Assembly: GCF_015644585.1 (NCBI RefSeq)
Contig: NZ_JADOBI010000010.1
Span: forward strand, 1 to 64,000
Length of the DNA: 64,000 nucleotides
Origin: Rahnella laticis
Lineage (GTDB): Bacteria > Pseudomonadota > Gammaproteobacteria > Enterobacterales > Enterobacteriaceae
Direction of reading: 5' to 3'
The translations under genes and the position numbers were made by a program. Below the pieces are notes generated by a model. The model was not told where the DNA came from. It ran no database searches and saw nothing but the letters and a program-made list of their open reading frames with translations. Below are positions 1 through 8,601 of this stretch, in pieces. How positions within the stretch are numbered: position 1 is the first letter of the stretch; each line of letters opens with the position of its first letter.

Positions 1-1
1 C

Positions 2-676
2 AACCCGTATAAACTGCGCCAGCCCATAAGAATGCAGGGCCAGCATGTCGACGAAGAATCGGGGCTGCATTATAACCGCCACCGTTATTATGACCCGGCG
101 CTGGGGCGGTATATTACGCAGGATCCAATTGGGTTGAGAGGGGGGTGGAATTTATACGCGTATGTTTATAGCAAGCCAGGGCGATACATCGACCCTCGAG
201 GGCTGAATGGTGTGGGCTCGATGGTAAATATGCCAGGAATTAGCGAAAAGGGTTCGTTAGGTATATCAATGACACAAAATGGCGCATCTTCAGAAGATGT
301 TACTACTGCGATGGCACCAGCTCCAACCAGCCCAATTGCAACTGGAGAATGTCGAGTTACTGGAACTGTTGCAGTGGGTACAGGTTTGTCAGCTACTGCG
401 TCACTTAATGAAAAATCAGGTGCCTCTGCTTTATGGAGTGTACCAATAGCAGCTGTTGGCCTAAGAGCATCGGCAACATGTGGATTAAAGTTTAGAGACC
501 CTGACGCTAAGGACTTAAAAGTAGGCGCTGGGTTTGCGCTGGGGTTGGGGGAATTTAGTATTGAAGCAGTGCAAACATCAACGTGGCCAGAAATATACAT
601 TGGTTTTGGTGCTGGCGCTGGCCCTGAAATAAATATCCCATATACACCAAGTGTATCGGGACCGATAAATTATTGA
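2..676 (+). CDS. Rhs family protein, C-terminal fragment with variable toxin tip (5' truncated by window)
   Basis: The reading frame is open from base 2, so this is the 3' end of a much larger gene. The first part carries the Rhs core hallmark: a YD-repeat segment ([12 protein letters not shown], then [11 protein letters not shown]) and the terminal PxxxxxDPRGL motif ending at about base 205, where Rhs proteins release their variable tip. The remaining 156 residues are Gly/Ala-rich with alternating hydrophobic stretches, two cysteines and no nuclease, deaminase or ADP-ribosyltransferase motif that I recognise. Rhs proteins are large shell-forming effectors, often delivered by type VI secretion, whose tips poison competitors. 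Base composition becomes more AT-rich after the motif, as usual for exchanged tips. The Rhs assignment is secure; toxin activity is inferred. Confidence 0.9.
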   Translation, partial: NPYKLRQPIRMQGQHVDEESGLHYNRHRYYDPALGRYITQDPIGLRGGWNLYAYVYSKPGRYIDPRGLNGVGSMVNMPGISEKGSLGISMTQNGASSEDVTTAMAPAPTSPIATGECRVTGTVAVGTGLSATASLNEKSGASALWSVPIAAVGLRASATCGLKFRDPDAKDLKVGAGFALGLGEFSIEAVQTSTWPEIYIGFGAGAGPEINIPYTPSVSGPINY

Positions 677-683
677 GGTTTAT

Positions 684-974
684 ATGTGCGAAGGTATAAA
701 GATACTCAGAATTTCTTTTTTCTTTTTTGCAGTGGCAATTATCTCGATAGCCATTTTTTCAGGATGGAGATTTTGCAAAAAAAACAACATAAATTTCAAT
801 TCTGTAGATGGTATGTTTGAAATGTATGGATATGTATTTTCTTTTAAAGATAAAGCATTTTCCATCTTAATGCTACTTTGCATATATGGGGGCGCGTTGT
901 TGGGGCTTATTGTTATTGGTATTAGCTTCTGGGCTGAAAGCAAAGGGTGCACATTCCCCAAAAGGTATATTTAA
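684..974 (+). CDS. Small two-helix membrane protein, candidate Rhs immunity protein
   Basis: This 96-residue protein starts 7 bases after the Rhs stop, behind a GAGG ribosome site. It has a hydrophobic segment at about residues 8-26 and another at about 58-84, with a short polar stretch between them (KKNNINFN). I recognise no family. The coding sequence is strongly AT-rich compared with the roughly 53 percent GC neighbourhood, as for most Rhs cargo. Position directly downstream of a toxin tip is the usual place for the cognate immunity gene, and an integral membrane immunity protein would suit a toxin that acts on or through the inner membrane. The function is inferred from position and topology only. 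Confidence 0.65.
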   Translation: MCEGIKILRISFFFFAVAIISIAIFSGWRFCKKNNINFNSVDGMFEMYGYVFSFKDKAFSILMLLCIYGGALLGLIVIGISFWAESKGCTFPKRYI

Positions 975-1062
975 CAGTGAGAGAAACTAGAATAAATCTC
1001 TTTGGAGACACACTAATATGCGGTACTGCACAAATATATGTTGTTAACTAACTGGCGAATTT

Positions 1063-1461
1063 ATGCGTTTTATTTATATTGTAATAGTTGCAATGATACT
1101 CTGCGCCTGCAGTCCGATTGATATAGATGCAGCACAAAATAATGTTGATACTTTTCATCAGATGTATCAAGAAAACAAATACTCAAATATATACGTAGAC
1201 TCATCAGAAATTCTGAGGAAGTCTATTTCAGAAGAAGGATTTATTAAATTATTAACAGAGGCTAAGGATAAAGACTTAGGTGTTTTCAAAAAAAACACAC
1301 TCATCTCTAAAAAGAAAATTTATCATCTAATAGCTGATAACGAAGTGCTATTGATTTATACCTCTGAGTTTTCGAAGAGAAACGTAAATGAAACATTTTT
1401 GTTCATTATAGTAGATGGTGAATTGAAACTAAAAGGATATAACTACACCTCCATCAATTAG
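1063..1461 (+). CDS. Small AT-rich lipoprotein of unknown function
   Basis: The 132-residue product begins with a short hydrophobic signal and a lipobox (ILCAC, lipidated Cys at residue 17), so it should be an exported lipoprotein. The mature part is charged and predicted mixed alpha/beta; its pattern (TFHQMYQ...YSNIY...SEEGF..LL) is reminiscent of small NTF2-like lipoproteins such as the DUF4019 group, but that is a weak impression. It shares the AT-rich composition of the preceding gene and is probably part of the same Rhs cargo, perhaps a second, periplasmic immunity protein or an orphan one. Alternatively it is an unrelated hypothetical lipoprotein. Confidence 0.6.
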   Translation: MRFIYIVIVAMILCACSPIDIDAAQNNVDTFHQMYQENKYSNIYVDSSEILRKSISEEGFIKLLTEAKDKDLGVFKKNTLISKKKIYHLIADNEVLLIYTSEFSKRNVNETFLFIIVDGELKLKGYNYTSIN

Positions 1462-1556
1462 GCTAATTTTCAGATGATGCTGGGGCTACAGCGACTCTTG
1501 CCCTTGCCGTATTCAACCCGGCACCGGTGACCTGAGTTTTAGGGTTTCGGGAAAGC

Positions 1557-1582
1557 AAAAGGCCAGCATATGCTGGCCTTTT
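1557..1582. terminator. Perfect 26-bp palindromic terminator (exbD side)
   Basis: AAAAGGCCAGCAT is followed by its exact reverse complement. On the minus strand it lies 30 bases beyond the exbD stop and ends in a T-run, so it probably terminates exbBD; the plus-strand version also ends in T's and could end the Rhs cargo transcript. The 95 bases between the lipoprotein stop and this site hold nothing I recognise. Confidence 0.65.
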
Positions 1583-1611
1583 CTGTTTTCGTGCGTCTGC
1601 TGCGTCAGGAT

Positions 1612-2043
1612 TTATTTCGCCGCAGCACCGGTCTGTTCTGCACCGACCAGACCGACTTTCAGGTAACCGGCTTTACGCAGGTTATCCATTACGCTCATCA
1701 GTGTTTCATAATCCACCGTCTTATCCGCACGGAAGAAAATCGTACTCTGCTTGTTGCCCTGCGTGCGCTGGTCGAGCATCGCCGTCAGGTTGTCGCTGTT
1801 TACCGGGTTATCACCGAGGAACAGCTGCTTGTCAGATTTCACCGTCAGGAAGATCGGCTTCTCAGGGCGCGGCTGCGCTTTTGCCGTCGAGGCCGGTAAG
1901 TCTACCCGCACATCGACGGTGGCCAGCGGCGCTGCCACCATGAAGATAATCAGTAACACCAGCATGACGTCGATAAAAGGCGTGACGTTGATGTCATGCA
2001 TTTCACCGCTTTCGTCGATATCGTCGTTTAACCGAATAGCCAT
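1612..2043 (-). CDS. exbD: TonB system transport protein ExbD
   Basis: ExbD (143 residues, normal length) is the inner-membrane partner of ExbB that uses the proton gradient to energise TonB and thereby outer-membrane siderophore and vitamin B12 receptors. It has a short cytoplasmic N-terminus, one transmembrane helix at about residues 20-42 and a periplasmic domain. The essential aspartate is present as D25 in NVTPFID. The gene follows exbB by 9 bases and ends before a palindromic terminator. The FepA receptor further along the window is an obvious client. Confidence 0.97.
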   Translation of the reverse strand: MAIRLNDDIDESGEMHDINVTPFIDVMLVLLIIFMVAAPLATVDVRVDLPASTAKAQPRPEKPIFLTVKSDKQLFLGDNPVNSDNLTAMLDQRTQGNKQSTIFFRADKTVDYETLMSVMDNLRKAGYLKVGLVGAEQTGAAAK

Positions 2044-2052
2044 AATCTGTTC

Positions 2053-3000
2053 TTACCCTACGCGTAACTGACCCGTCTGACCGCGTGGCGCATCGCCTTC
2101 GCTGGCAGCCAGGTCCAGATCACGGCCCTGTAACAGGATAATCTGCGCCGCCACATCGCCTACCTGATGACGGTAAGAGGTAATGGTACGGGCGAAAATG
2201 TTGTAGATAACCACGGCGGGGATCGCAGCAATCAGGCCGACAGCCGTTGCCAGCAAGGCTTCAGCGATACCCGGTGCGACGACTGCAAGGTTGGTGGTCT
2301 GCGTCTGCGCGATGCCGATGAAACTGTTCATGATGCCCCAGACAGTCCCGAACAGGCCGACGAACGGGGAGATGGCCCCGATGGTCGCGAGTATGCCGTT
2401 GCCACGGCCCATATAACGGCCAGCGGCACCGACGCGGCGCTCAAGGCGGAAACCGGTACGTTCTTTGATGCCGTTGTTGTCAGCTGAACCGGCGGAAAGC
2501 TCGAGTTCGTTCTGCGCATCGCGGATCATCTGCGCGCTGATGCTGCTGGCGGCAAAGCTTTCAGCCTGCTCAGCGGCTTCATCCAGCGTACGCACGGAAG
2601 ACAGCGCATCAAATTCGCGACGCATGCGGCGTTTACCGCTGAAGACTTCAGCGCCTTTGCTAAACAACAGCGCCCAGGTGACGACGGAAGCCAGCAGCAG
2701 GCCAATCATCACAGTTTTCACCACCACGTCAGCGTGGTGATACATGCCTAATACAGACAAATCGGTAGGAATGACGGGCGCCGCTTCGGTCGGTGCAGGC
2801 TGCATTACCGGGGCAGGCGTCGCATCAGCCGAAGCCGGTGCCGGGGTGTCAGCCGTTGCAGGTTGAGTCGCCGCAGAAGTCACGGCTTGTGCCGCAGGCG
2901 TCGCAGGTGCTGCCATCGCGTTGCCGCTTAAGCCAGCAACCAACATTAACGACATCAGGAGTGAAGTCGCCTCTTTCATCTTATTGCGAGCCGTTTTCAC
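2053..3000 (-). CDS. exbB: TonB system transport protein ExbB, long form with signal peptide
   Basis: ExbB forms the proton-channel ring with ExbD. The protein is 315 residues, about 70 longer than the E. coli form, because of an N-terminal signal peptide (cleavage near A30) and an Ala/Pro-rich segment to about residue 80; the known Serratia ExbB has the same layout. Three transmembrane helices lie near 93-115, 200-222 and 243-268, with the conserved glutamate at E247 in PGIAEALLA. The start is GTG at 3000, chosen because GGAGG stands 6 bases upstream. A Fur-like box lies upstream, so iron should repress exbBD. Confidence 0.96.
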   Translation of the reverse strand: MKTARNKMKEATSLLMSLMLVAGLSGNAMAAPATPAAQAVTSAATQPATADTPAPASADATPAPVMQPAPTEAAPVIPTDLSVLGMYHHADVVVKTVMIGLLLASVVTWALLFSKGAEVFSGKRRMRREFDALSSVRTLDEAAEQAESFAASSISAQMIRDAQNELELSAGSADNNGIKERTGFRLERRVGAAGRYMGRGNGILATIGAISPFVGLFGTVWGIMNSFIGIAQTQTTNLAVVAPGIAEALLATAVGLIAAIPAVVIYNIFARTITSYRHQVGDVAAQIILLQGRDLDLAASEGDAPRGQTGQLRVG

Positions 3001-3075
3001 GCGTCGCCTCCAGCCAGAATCAGTGTGTAGAAGGAATGAATAACGCCGAATGATATCAAAGAAAAAGCCCTAATT

Positions 3076-3094
3076 GATAGTCGTTCTCATTATT
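3076..3094 (-). promoter_or_regulatory. Putative Fur box of exbBD
   Basis: The 19 bases match the Fur consensus GATAATGATAATCATTATC at 13 positions and lie about 75 bp upstream of the exbB GTG start. Iron repression of exbB is well known in enterobacteria. No experimental support is available here. Confidence 0.6.
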
Positions 3095-3294
3095 ATTTAC
3101 ATTGTCGCGCTTCACGACACGAGTGTCCTTGATGGATGACAAGGTTTTTCCCGTTTGAACACAGCGTGAACAATTTAACCCCCGTCACACTTCTCATAAA
3201 AATGTTGCAGTAAATCAATCAGCTAATCGCAATTATTAAAGTTAAAACAACATTTTAAATATTAAGTAACAGTATTTTACATCTGTTGCGAGAT

Positions 3295-3310
3295 TGTGAT
3301 AACGCTCAAA
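3295..3310 (+). promoter_or_regulatory. Possible CRP site upstream of the TRAP operon
   Basis: TGTGA-N6-TCAAA matches the CRP consensus TGTGA-N6-TCACA at 9 of 10 core bases. It is followed by AT-rich TATAAA-like sequence. It lies in the 503-bp exbB/dctP intergenic region, whose left part serves exbB; the rest, up to 3503, would be a leader of about 160 bases with no gene I can see. Confidence 0.45.
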
Positions 3311-3503
3311 TACCGCACAGTTATAAATAGGATAAGGTTCCTGCCACAGACGAAGACCCTGAAAGGGCACGGATGTTATCCGTTTCATTTACAAGGTGAT
3401 TTGCCCTTTTTTAATAAAAAACAGGCGCGACTTCGTGCGTCAGTCCGGTTCACTTTTGCTGTCATTTTTCCATTCCCTTACCGAGTACCCTGGAGACAAA
3501 CTG

Positions 3504-4481
3504 ATGAAAATGCAGAAAGCACTTCTCAGCCTTTGCCTGAGTTCCGCCACCCTGTTATTTACGCCTGTTCTTGCCGCGCAAACGCTGAAAGCCGCCGATG
3601 TGCATCCGCAGGGCTATCCCAATGTCGTCGCCGTTCAGCACATGGGCGAAAAACTGCAACAACAAACCGACGGGCGCCTGGAAATCAAAACGTTCCCCGG
3701 CGGCGTGCTCGGCGATGAAAAACAGGAAATCGAGCAGGCGCAGCTGGGCGCGCTGGATATCATCCGCGTATCCATGACGCCGGTTGCCTCAATTCTCCCT
3801 GAAATCAACGTCTTCACCCTGCCGTATATTTTCCGCGATGAAGACCACATGCATAAGGTGCTGGACGGCCAGATTGGGAAATCCATCGGCGACAAGATCA
3901 CCAGCAATCCCAACTCGCGTCTGGTGTTTCTCGGCTGGATGGACGGCGGAACGCGAAACCTGATCACCAAAGAGCCGGTGGTGAAACCGGAAGATTTGCA
4001 CGGCATGAAAATCCGCGTTCAGGGCAGCCCGATTGCGCTGGCGACGCTGAAAGCCATGGGGGCAAACCCGGTGGCGATGGGCGTCAGTGAGGTGTTCAGC
4101 GGGATGCAAACCGGGGTTATCGACGGCACGGAAAACAACCCGCCAACGTTTGTCGCGCACAACTATCTGCCGGTGGTGAAAAACTACACCTACAGCCGCC
4201 ACTTCATCATTCCGGAGCTGTTCCTGTATTCAAAGGTGAAGTGGGACAAGCTGAAACCCGAAGACCAGCAGCTGATCCTCAAACTGGCCAAAGAGGCGCA
4301 GGACGAGCAGCGCGAACTGTGGAAAGCCTATAACGAGAAAGCGCTGGCGACGATGAAAGCAGGCGGCGTGAAATTTCAGGATATCGATCCGGCCACCTAC
4401 GTGAAAGCCACGCAATCCGTGCGCGATGAATTCGGTAAAGACCATCAGGAACTGATGCAGCAAATCGCTGACGTTCAGTAA
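3504..4481 (+). CDS. TRAP transporter substrate-binding protein, DctP family
   Basis: This is the periplasmic solute receptor (325 residues) of a TRAP transporter, which captures a carboxylate such as a C4-dicarboxylate or sugar acid and hands it to the membrane subunits. A signal peptide ends near A24 (PVLAA). The DctP fold is marked by GMKIRVQ, containing the conserved substrate-carboxylate arginine, and by EVFSGMQTGVIDGTENN. The frame is open upstream to 3396, but ATG 3504 is chosen because it starts the signal peptide and follows GGAGAC. The substrate cannot be read from the sequence; the ENN after GVIDG recalls sugar-acid receptors. Confidence 0.93.
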   Translation: MKMQKALLSLCLSSATLLFTPVLAAQTLKAADVHPQGYPNVVAVQHMGEKLQQQTDGRLEIKTFPGGVLGDEKQEIEQAQLGALDIIRVSMTPVASILPEINVFTLPYIFRDEDHMHKVLDGQIGKSIGDKITSNPNSRLVFLGWMDGGTRNLITKEPVVKPEDLHGMKIRVQGSPIALATLKAMGANPVAMGVSEVFSGMQTGVIDGTENNPPTFVAHNYLPVVKNYTYSRHFIIPELFLYSKVKWDKLKPEDQQLILKLAKEAQDEQRELWKAYNEKALATMKAGGVKFQDIDPATYVKATQSVRDEFGKDHQELMQQIADVQ

Positions 4482-4538
4482 TTCGTTGAACCGGGCAGCG
4501 TCCGCTGCCTCATTCCCGACACTTCAGCGGAGGAACTT

Positions 4539-5051
4539 ATGGTTTCCGGTTATCACACCCTGATGGACATCTTTTATCGTGGCGCAATGTGGCTGGCCGG
4601 GCTGGCTTTATTGCTGATGGTGGCGGTCATTCCCATCGGTATTTTCGCCCGCTACGTCCTGAACAGCGCCCTCTCCTGGCCTGAACCCATCGCCATTATG
4701 TGCATGGTGACATTCACCTTTATCGGTGCCGCCGTCAGCTACCGCGCGGGTTCGCATATTGTGGTGGCGATGGTCACGGACCGCCTGCCGCCTGCCCTGC
4801 AAAAGTTTTCTGCCCTGCTTTCTGACCTGATGATGCTGGCTATCAGCGTTTTTATTTTCTGGTACAGCCTGCAACTGTGCAGCGAACTCTGGCAGCAACC
4901 CGTGGCGGAATTCCCGCTGCTGACCGCCGGGCAAACCTACCTTCCCCTGCCGGTGGGTTCGGCGCTGACCCTCTTATTTATTATTGAGCAGATTATCTCA
5001 GGCCCGCAGCACAAGCGGCCGGTGGTGATGCTGGGCAATTCTGAAGCCTGA
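4539..5051 (+). CDS. TRAP transporter small permease, DctQ family
   Basis: A 170-residue protein with four hydrophobic helices (about 15-35, 48-70, 90-112 and 138-158) and the typical DctQ features ARYV near the first helix and the WPEPIA loop. DctQ forms the small membrane subunit that associates with DctM in sodium-driven TRAP uptake. It starts behind GGAGG, 57 bases after dctP, and is followed 13 bases later by dctM, so the three genes are one operon. Confidence 0.93.
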   Translation: MVSGYHTLMDIFYRGAMWLAGLALLLMVAVIPIGIFARYVLNSALSWPEPIAIMCMVTFTFIGAAVSYRAGSHIVVAMVTDRLPPALQKFSALLSDLMMLAISVFIFWYSLQLCSELWQQPVAEFPLLTAGQTYLPLPVGSALTLLFIIEQIISGPQHKRPVVMLGNSEA

Positions 5052-5064
5052 GCCGGAGCCTTTT

Positions 5065-6357
5065 ATGGATGCATTAATTTTACTGTTAACGCTCGGCGTC
5101 ATGCTGGCTGTCGGCGTGCCGGTGGCGTACGCCGTCGGGCTGAGCGCGCTGGCCGGTGCCTGGTGGATTGACCTGCCGTTTGAAGCGCTCATGATTCAGC
5201 TGACCAACGGCGTGAACAAGTTTTCGCTGCTGGCGATCCCGTTCTTTATTCTGGCGGGCGCGATTATGGCCGAAGGCGGCATTGCCCGCAGGCTGGTGAG
5301 TTTTGCGTATATCTTTGTCGGATTTATCCGCGGTGGCCTGTCGCTGGTGAACATCGTGGCATCAACATTTTTCGGGGCGATTTCCGGTTCTTCGGTGGCG
5401 GATACCGCATCGATTGGTTCGGTGATGATCCCGGAGATGGAGAAAAAGGGCTATCCGCGCGATTTCGCCGCCGCCGTCACCGCCAGCGGTTCGGTGCAGG
5501 CGATCCTGACGCCGCCGAGCCATAACTCGGTGATCTACTCGCTGGCCACCGGCGGCACGGTTTCAATTGCGGCGCTGTTTATCGCCGGTATTCTGCCCGG
5601 TTTGCTGCTCAGCCTGACGCTGATGGTGATGTGTGTGGTGTTTGCACATAAACGCGGTTATCCGAAAGGCGAACGGGTGCCGTTCCGTCAGGCGCTGAAG
5701 ATTTTCATCGACACGCTGTGGGGGCTGATGACGGTGGTCATCATCATGGGCGGGATCCTCAGCGGGATTTTCACCGCCACAGAATCCGCCGCCATCGCCT
5801 GCCTGTGGTCATTCTTCGTGACGATGTTCATCTACCGCGACTACAAATGGAGCGAACTGCCAAAACTGATGTACCGCACGGTGAAAACCGTCAGCATCGT
5901 GATGATCCTGATTGGCTTCGCCGCCAGCTTTGGCGCGGTCATGACGTACATGCAGCTGCCGATGCGGATCACCGAATTCTTCACGTCGATCTCAGATAAT
6001 AAGTACGTGATCCTTATGTGGATCAACATCATGCTTCTGCTGATTGGCACGCTGATGGACATGGCACCGATCATTCTGATCCTCACGCCGGTGCTGCTGC
6101 CGGTAATTTTATCGCTCGGCATCGACCCGGTACATTTCGGGATGATCATGCTGGTGAACCTCGGGATCGGCCTGATCACGCCACCGGTCGGCTCCGTGCT
6201 GTTTGTTGCCAGCGCCGTGAGTAAGCAGAGCATCGAAAAAGTCGTGAAAGCCATGCTGCCGTTTTACTGCGTGTTGTTTATGGTGCTGATGGTGGTGACG
6301 TACATTCCGTCGATTTCGCTGTTCCTGCCCAAGCTGTTCGGCGTTTACACCGGATAA
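5065..6357 (+). CDS. TRAP transporter large permease, DctM family
   Basis: The 430-residue protein is the main transport subunit, with about a dozen hydrophobic helices and typical DctM motifs: GAISGSSVADTASIGSVMIPEM in the N-terminal half and the TPPVGSVLFV loop near the C-terminus. It should import the DctP-bound solute with a sodium gradient. It completes the dctPQM operon and is followed directly by a strong terminator. No regulator or catabolic gene accompanies the operon, so the transported compound is presumably used by enzymes coded elsewhere. Confidence 0.95.
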   Translation: MDALILLLTLGVMLAVGVPVAYAVGLSALAGAWWIDLPFEALMIQLTNGVNKFSLLAIPFFILAGAIMAEGGIARRLVSFAYIFVGFIRGGLSLVNIVASTFFGAISGSSVADTASIGSVMIPEMEKKGYPRDFAAAVTASGSVQAILTPPSHNSVIYSLATGGTVSIAALFIAGILPGLLLSLTLMVMCVVFAHKRGYPKGERVPFRQALKIFIDTLWGLMTVVIIMGGILSGIFTATESAAIACLWSFFVTMFIYRDYKWSELPKLMYRTVKTVSIVMILIGFAASFGAVMTYMQLPMRITEFFTSISDNKYVILMWINIMLLLIGTLMDMAPIILILTPVLLPVILSLGIDPVHFGMIMLVNLGIGLITPPVGSVLFVASAVSKQSIEKVVKAMLPFYCVLFMVLMVVTYIPSISLFLPKLFGVYTG

Positions 6358-6368
6358 CCGCTCCTTTC

Positions 6369-6396
6369 AGCCCGTCTTTCGCGACGGGCTTTTGTT
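6369..6396 (+). terminator. Terminator after the TRAP operon
   Basis: AGCCCGTC and GACGGGCT form an 8-bp stem around a 6-base loop, followed by TTTGTTTT, 11 bases after the dctM stop. Confidence 0.85.
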
Positions 6397-6523
6397 TTGG
6401 CTGAAATTTTCTCATCCAACCGGCAAAAACCTGACCCGTCAAATTCATCATGTTAAGTTAATTGCATATCACCCGCTGCCACAGAGCGCGGGTCTACAAG
6501 GCTAAACAGGTGAAATGCGGATT

Positions 6524-7717
6524 ATGTCGTCTAAAAAAATCGAAACCGCGCTGGTCAGCGCCGGACGGGACAAAAAGTACACACAAGGTTCAGTGAATGC
6601 CGTGATCCAGCGTGCTTCATCGCTGGTGTTTGAAACCGTGGCCGATAAAAAGCACGCCACCGCCAACCGCGCCAACGGTGAGCTGTTCTACGGACGCCGC
6701 GGCACCCTGACGCATTTTTCCCTGCAACAGGCCATGGTTGAGCTTGAAGGTGGCGCGGGTTGCGCGCTTTATCCCTGCGGGGCGGCGGCGGTCAGTAATG
6801 CGGTGTTGTCGTTTGTCGGCACTGGCGACCACATTCTGGTGGCCGGTTCCGCTTACGAACCCACCCAAGATTTCTGCGAAAAAGTGCTGAAAAAACTCGG
6901 CGTCTCTACCACATATTTCCGCGCTGACATTGGCGCAGAGTTAGGTTCGCTGATGCAGCCCAACACCAAAGTCGTTTTCCTCGAATCACCGGGCTCCATC
7001 ACGATGGAAGTGCCGGATATCCCGGCGATGGTGAAAGCCGTGCGCGCCGTGTCTCCGGACGTGGTGATCATGATCGACAACACCTGGGCGGCAGGCATTC
7101 TGTTCAAAGCACTGGAATTTGATATCGATATTTCCATTCAGGCCGGGACCAAATATATCGTCGGCCATTCCGACGCCATGATTGGTACGGCGGTATCCAA
7201 CGAACGTTGCTGGGAACAGTTGCGCGAGCACTCTTATCTGATGGGGCAAATGGTTGACGCCGACACCGCGTACGTCGCCAGCCGCGGGCTGCGGACGATG
7301 GGCGTGCGGCTGAAACAGCATGAAGAAAGCAGCATTCGTATCGCGAAATGGCTGGCGGAACGCCCGGAAGTGGAAACCGTGAATCATCCGGCGTTACCGG
7401 GCAGTAAAGGCCACGAATTCTGGAAGCGCGATTTCACCGGCAGCTGTGGTTTGTTCTCGTTCATCCTCAAGCAGCGCCTGAGCAAACAGCAGCTTTCCGA
7501 CTATCTCGATCACTTCGAACATTTCAGCATGGCGTATTCCTGGGGTGGTTTTGAATCGCTGGTTCTGGCCAATCAGCCGGAAGAAATTCAGGCGATCCGT
7601 CCGGCAGAAACCGTTGATTTTGCCGGTACGCTGGTGCGTCTTCACATCGGGCTGGAAAATAGCGATGACCTGATCGCCGACCTTTCTGCCGCATTTGAAA
7701 GAATTGCGGCAGCCTGA
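6524..7717 (+). CDS. metC: Cystathionine beta-lyase MetC
   Basis: MetC (397 residues) cleaves cystathionine to homocysteine, pyruvate and ammonia in methionine synthesis, using pyridoxal phosphate. The PLP lysine is K210 in SIQAGTKY, with D185 in IDNTWAAG and Y111 also present, all at the E. coli positions. An ATG lies 9 bases earlier (6515), but CAGGTG is only 2 bases from it and about 10 from ATG 6524, and the family start MSxKK fits the latter. I found no MetJ operator in the 166-bp gap to the TRAP terminator. E. coli has exbBD beside metC; here the TRAP operon separates them. Confidence 0.96.
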   Translation: MSSKKIETALVSAGRDKKYTQGSVNAVIQRASSLVFETVADKKHATANRANGELFYGRRGTLTHFSLQQAMVELEGGAGCALYPCGAAAVSNAVLSFVGTGDHILVAGSAYEPTQDFCEKVLKKLGVSTTYFRADIGAELGSLMQPNTKVVFLESPGSITMEVPDIPAMVKAVRAVSPDVVIMIDNTWAAGILFKALEFDIDISIQAGTKYIVGHSDAMIGTAVSNERCWEQLREHSYLMGQMVDADTAYVASRGLRTMGVRLKQHEESSIRIAKWLAERPEVETVNHPALPGSKGHEFWKRDFTGSCGLFSFILKQRLSKQQLSDYLDHFEHFSMAYSWGGFESLVLANQPEEIQAIRPAETVDFAGTLVRLHIGLENSDDLIADLSAAFERIAAA

Positions 7718-7810
7718 GCGGGAGAGATTGCGACACACCGCGCAGATCGGTAAGGTATCTGTCGGATTTTCATTCGCAAAATGAGAATAATCTGTAAGCT
7801 CTACCTATAG

Positions 7811-7846
7811 CTCCGGTGAACTATCGCCGGAGTGTTCTGTCTTTTT
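7811..7846 (+). terminator. Probable metC terminator
   Basis: CTCCGGTG and CGCCGGAG pair (one G-T) around AACTAT, followed by TGTTCTGTCTTTTT, about 95 bases after the metC stop. Confidence 0.6.
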
Positions 7847-7932
7847 ACAGCCGCCTCAGATCAACATACGGACAAGGGATCCTTGGTACACTGGCAAGTG
7901 ACAGTTTTTAATGATTAGCAACAGGACAGAAT

Positions 7933-8592
7933 ATGGCAGTTATTTGCGACATTTTTCATGCACTCTGGCGGCATGATTTCAGTATGCTCGCCGACCCGAA
8001 TCTTCTCTGGGTTATCTACGCTGTACTGTTCACGACGCTGTTTCTTGAAAACGGACTTCTTCCCGCTTCTTTCCTGCCGGGCGACAGCCTTCTGCTGCTG
8101 ACCGGTGCGCTCATCGCCAAAGGCGTGATGAGCTTCATTCCAACGATGATTATTCTGGTGACCGCCGCCAGTCTCGGCTGCTGGCTGAGCTACATTCAGG
8201 GGCGCTGGCTCGGACACACCAAGATGGTCAAAGGCTGGCTGCTACAGCTTCCCGCACATTATCATCAGCGCGCGCACCAGATGTTCACCCGTCACGGGCT
8301 GATGGCGCTGCTCGCTGGCCGTTTTCTGGCGTTTGTCCGCACGCTGTTACCGACCATTGCCGGTATCTCCGGCCTGAACAATGCGCGCTTCCAGTTCTTT
8401 AACTGGCTTAGCGCGATTTTGTGGGTGGGCGTGGTGATTTCGCTGGGCTTTGCACTGAGCCATATTCCGGTCGTGAAGCGCCATGAGGATCAGGTCATGG
8501 CGGGTCTGATGATTTTACCGGTTCTGCTGCTGGTTATCGGGCTTGCCGGTGGATTGCTGGTGGTGTGGAAGAAACGTAAATGCCGTTTCTGA
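7933..8592 (+). CDS. yghB: DedA family membrane protein YghB
   Basis: This 219-residue integral membrane protein belongs to the DedA family, proposed to be proton-dependent lipid (undecaprenyl phosphate) flippases needed for envelope integrity and cell division. The residues essential in E. coli YghB/YqjA are all at the same positions: E39 and D51 in [15 protein letters not shown], and R130 and R136 in [10 protein letters not shown]. Length equals E. coli YghB, and the gene keeps its place between metC and yqhC. Its 3' end is 9 bases from that of the convergent yqhC. Confidence 0.94.
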   Translation: MAVICDIFHALWRHDFSMLADPNLLWVIYAVLFTTLFLENGLLPASFLPGDSLLLLTGALIAKGVMSFIPTMIILVTAASLGCWLSYIQGRWLGHTKMVKGWLLQLPAHYHQRAHQMFTRHGLMALLAGRFLAFVRTLLPTIAGISGLNNARFQFFNWLSAILWVGVVISLGFALSHIPVVKRHEDQVMAGLMILPVLLLVIGLAGGLLVVWKKRKCRF

Positions 8593-8601
8593 ACACGCAA
8601 A

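Noticed and set aside
166-600. Antisense open frame of 144 codons inside the Rhs tip
   Set aside because: It lies wholly opposite the Rhs frame, has no ribosome site or family resemblance, and is a shadow.
1018-1047. Nine-codon frame behind GGAGA between the immunity candidate and the lipoprotein
   Set aside because: Too short and without any comparative support; it may be chance in an AT-rich spacer.
6397-6523. MetJ operator upstream of metC
   Set aside because: I looked for tandem AGACGTCT-like repeats and found none that is convincing.
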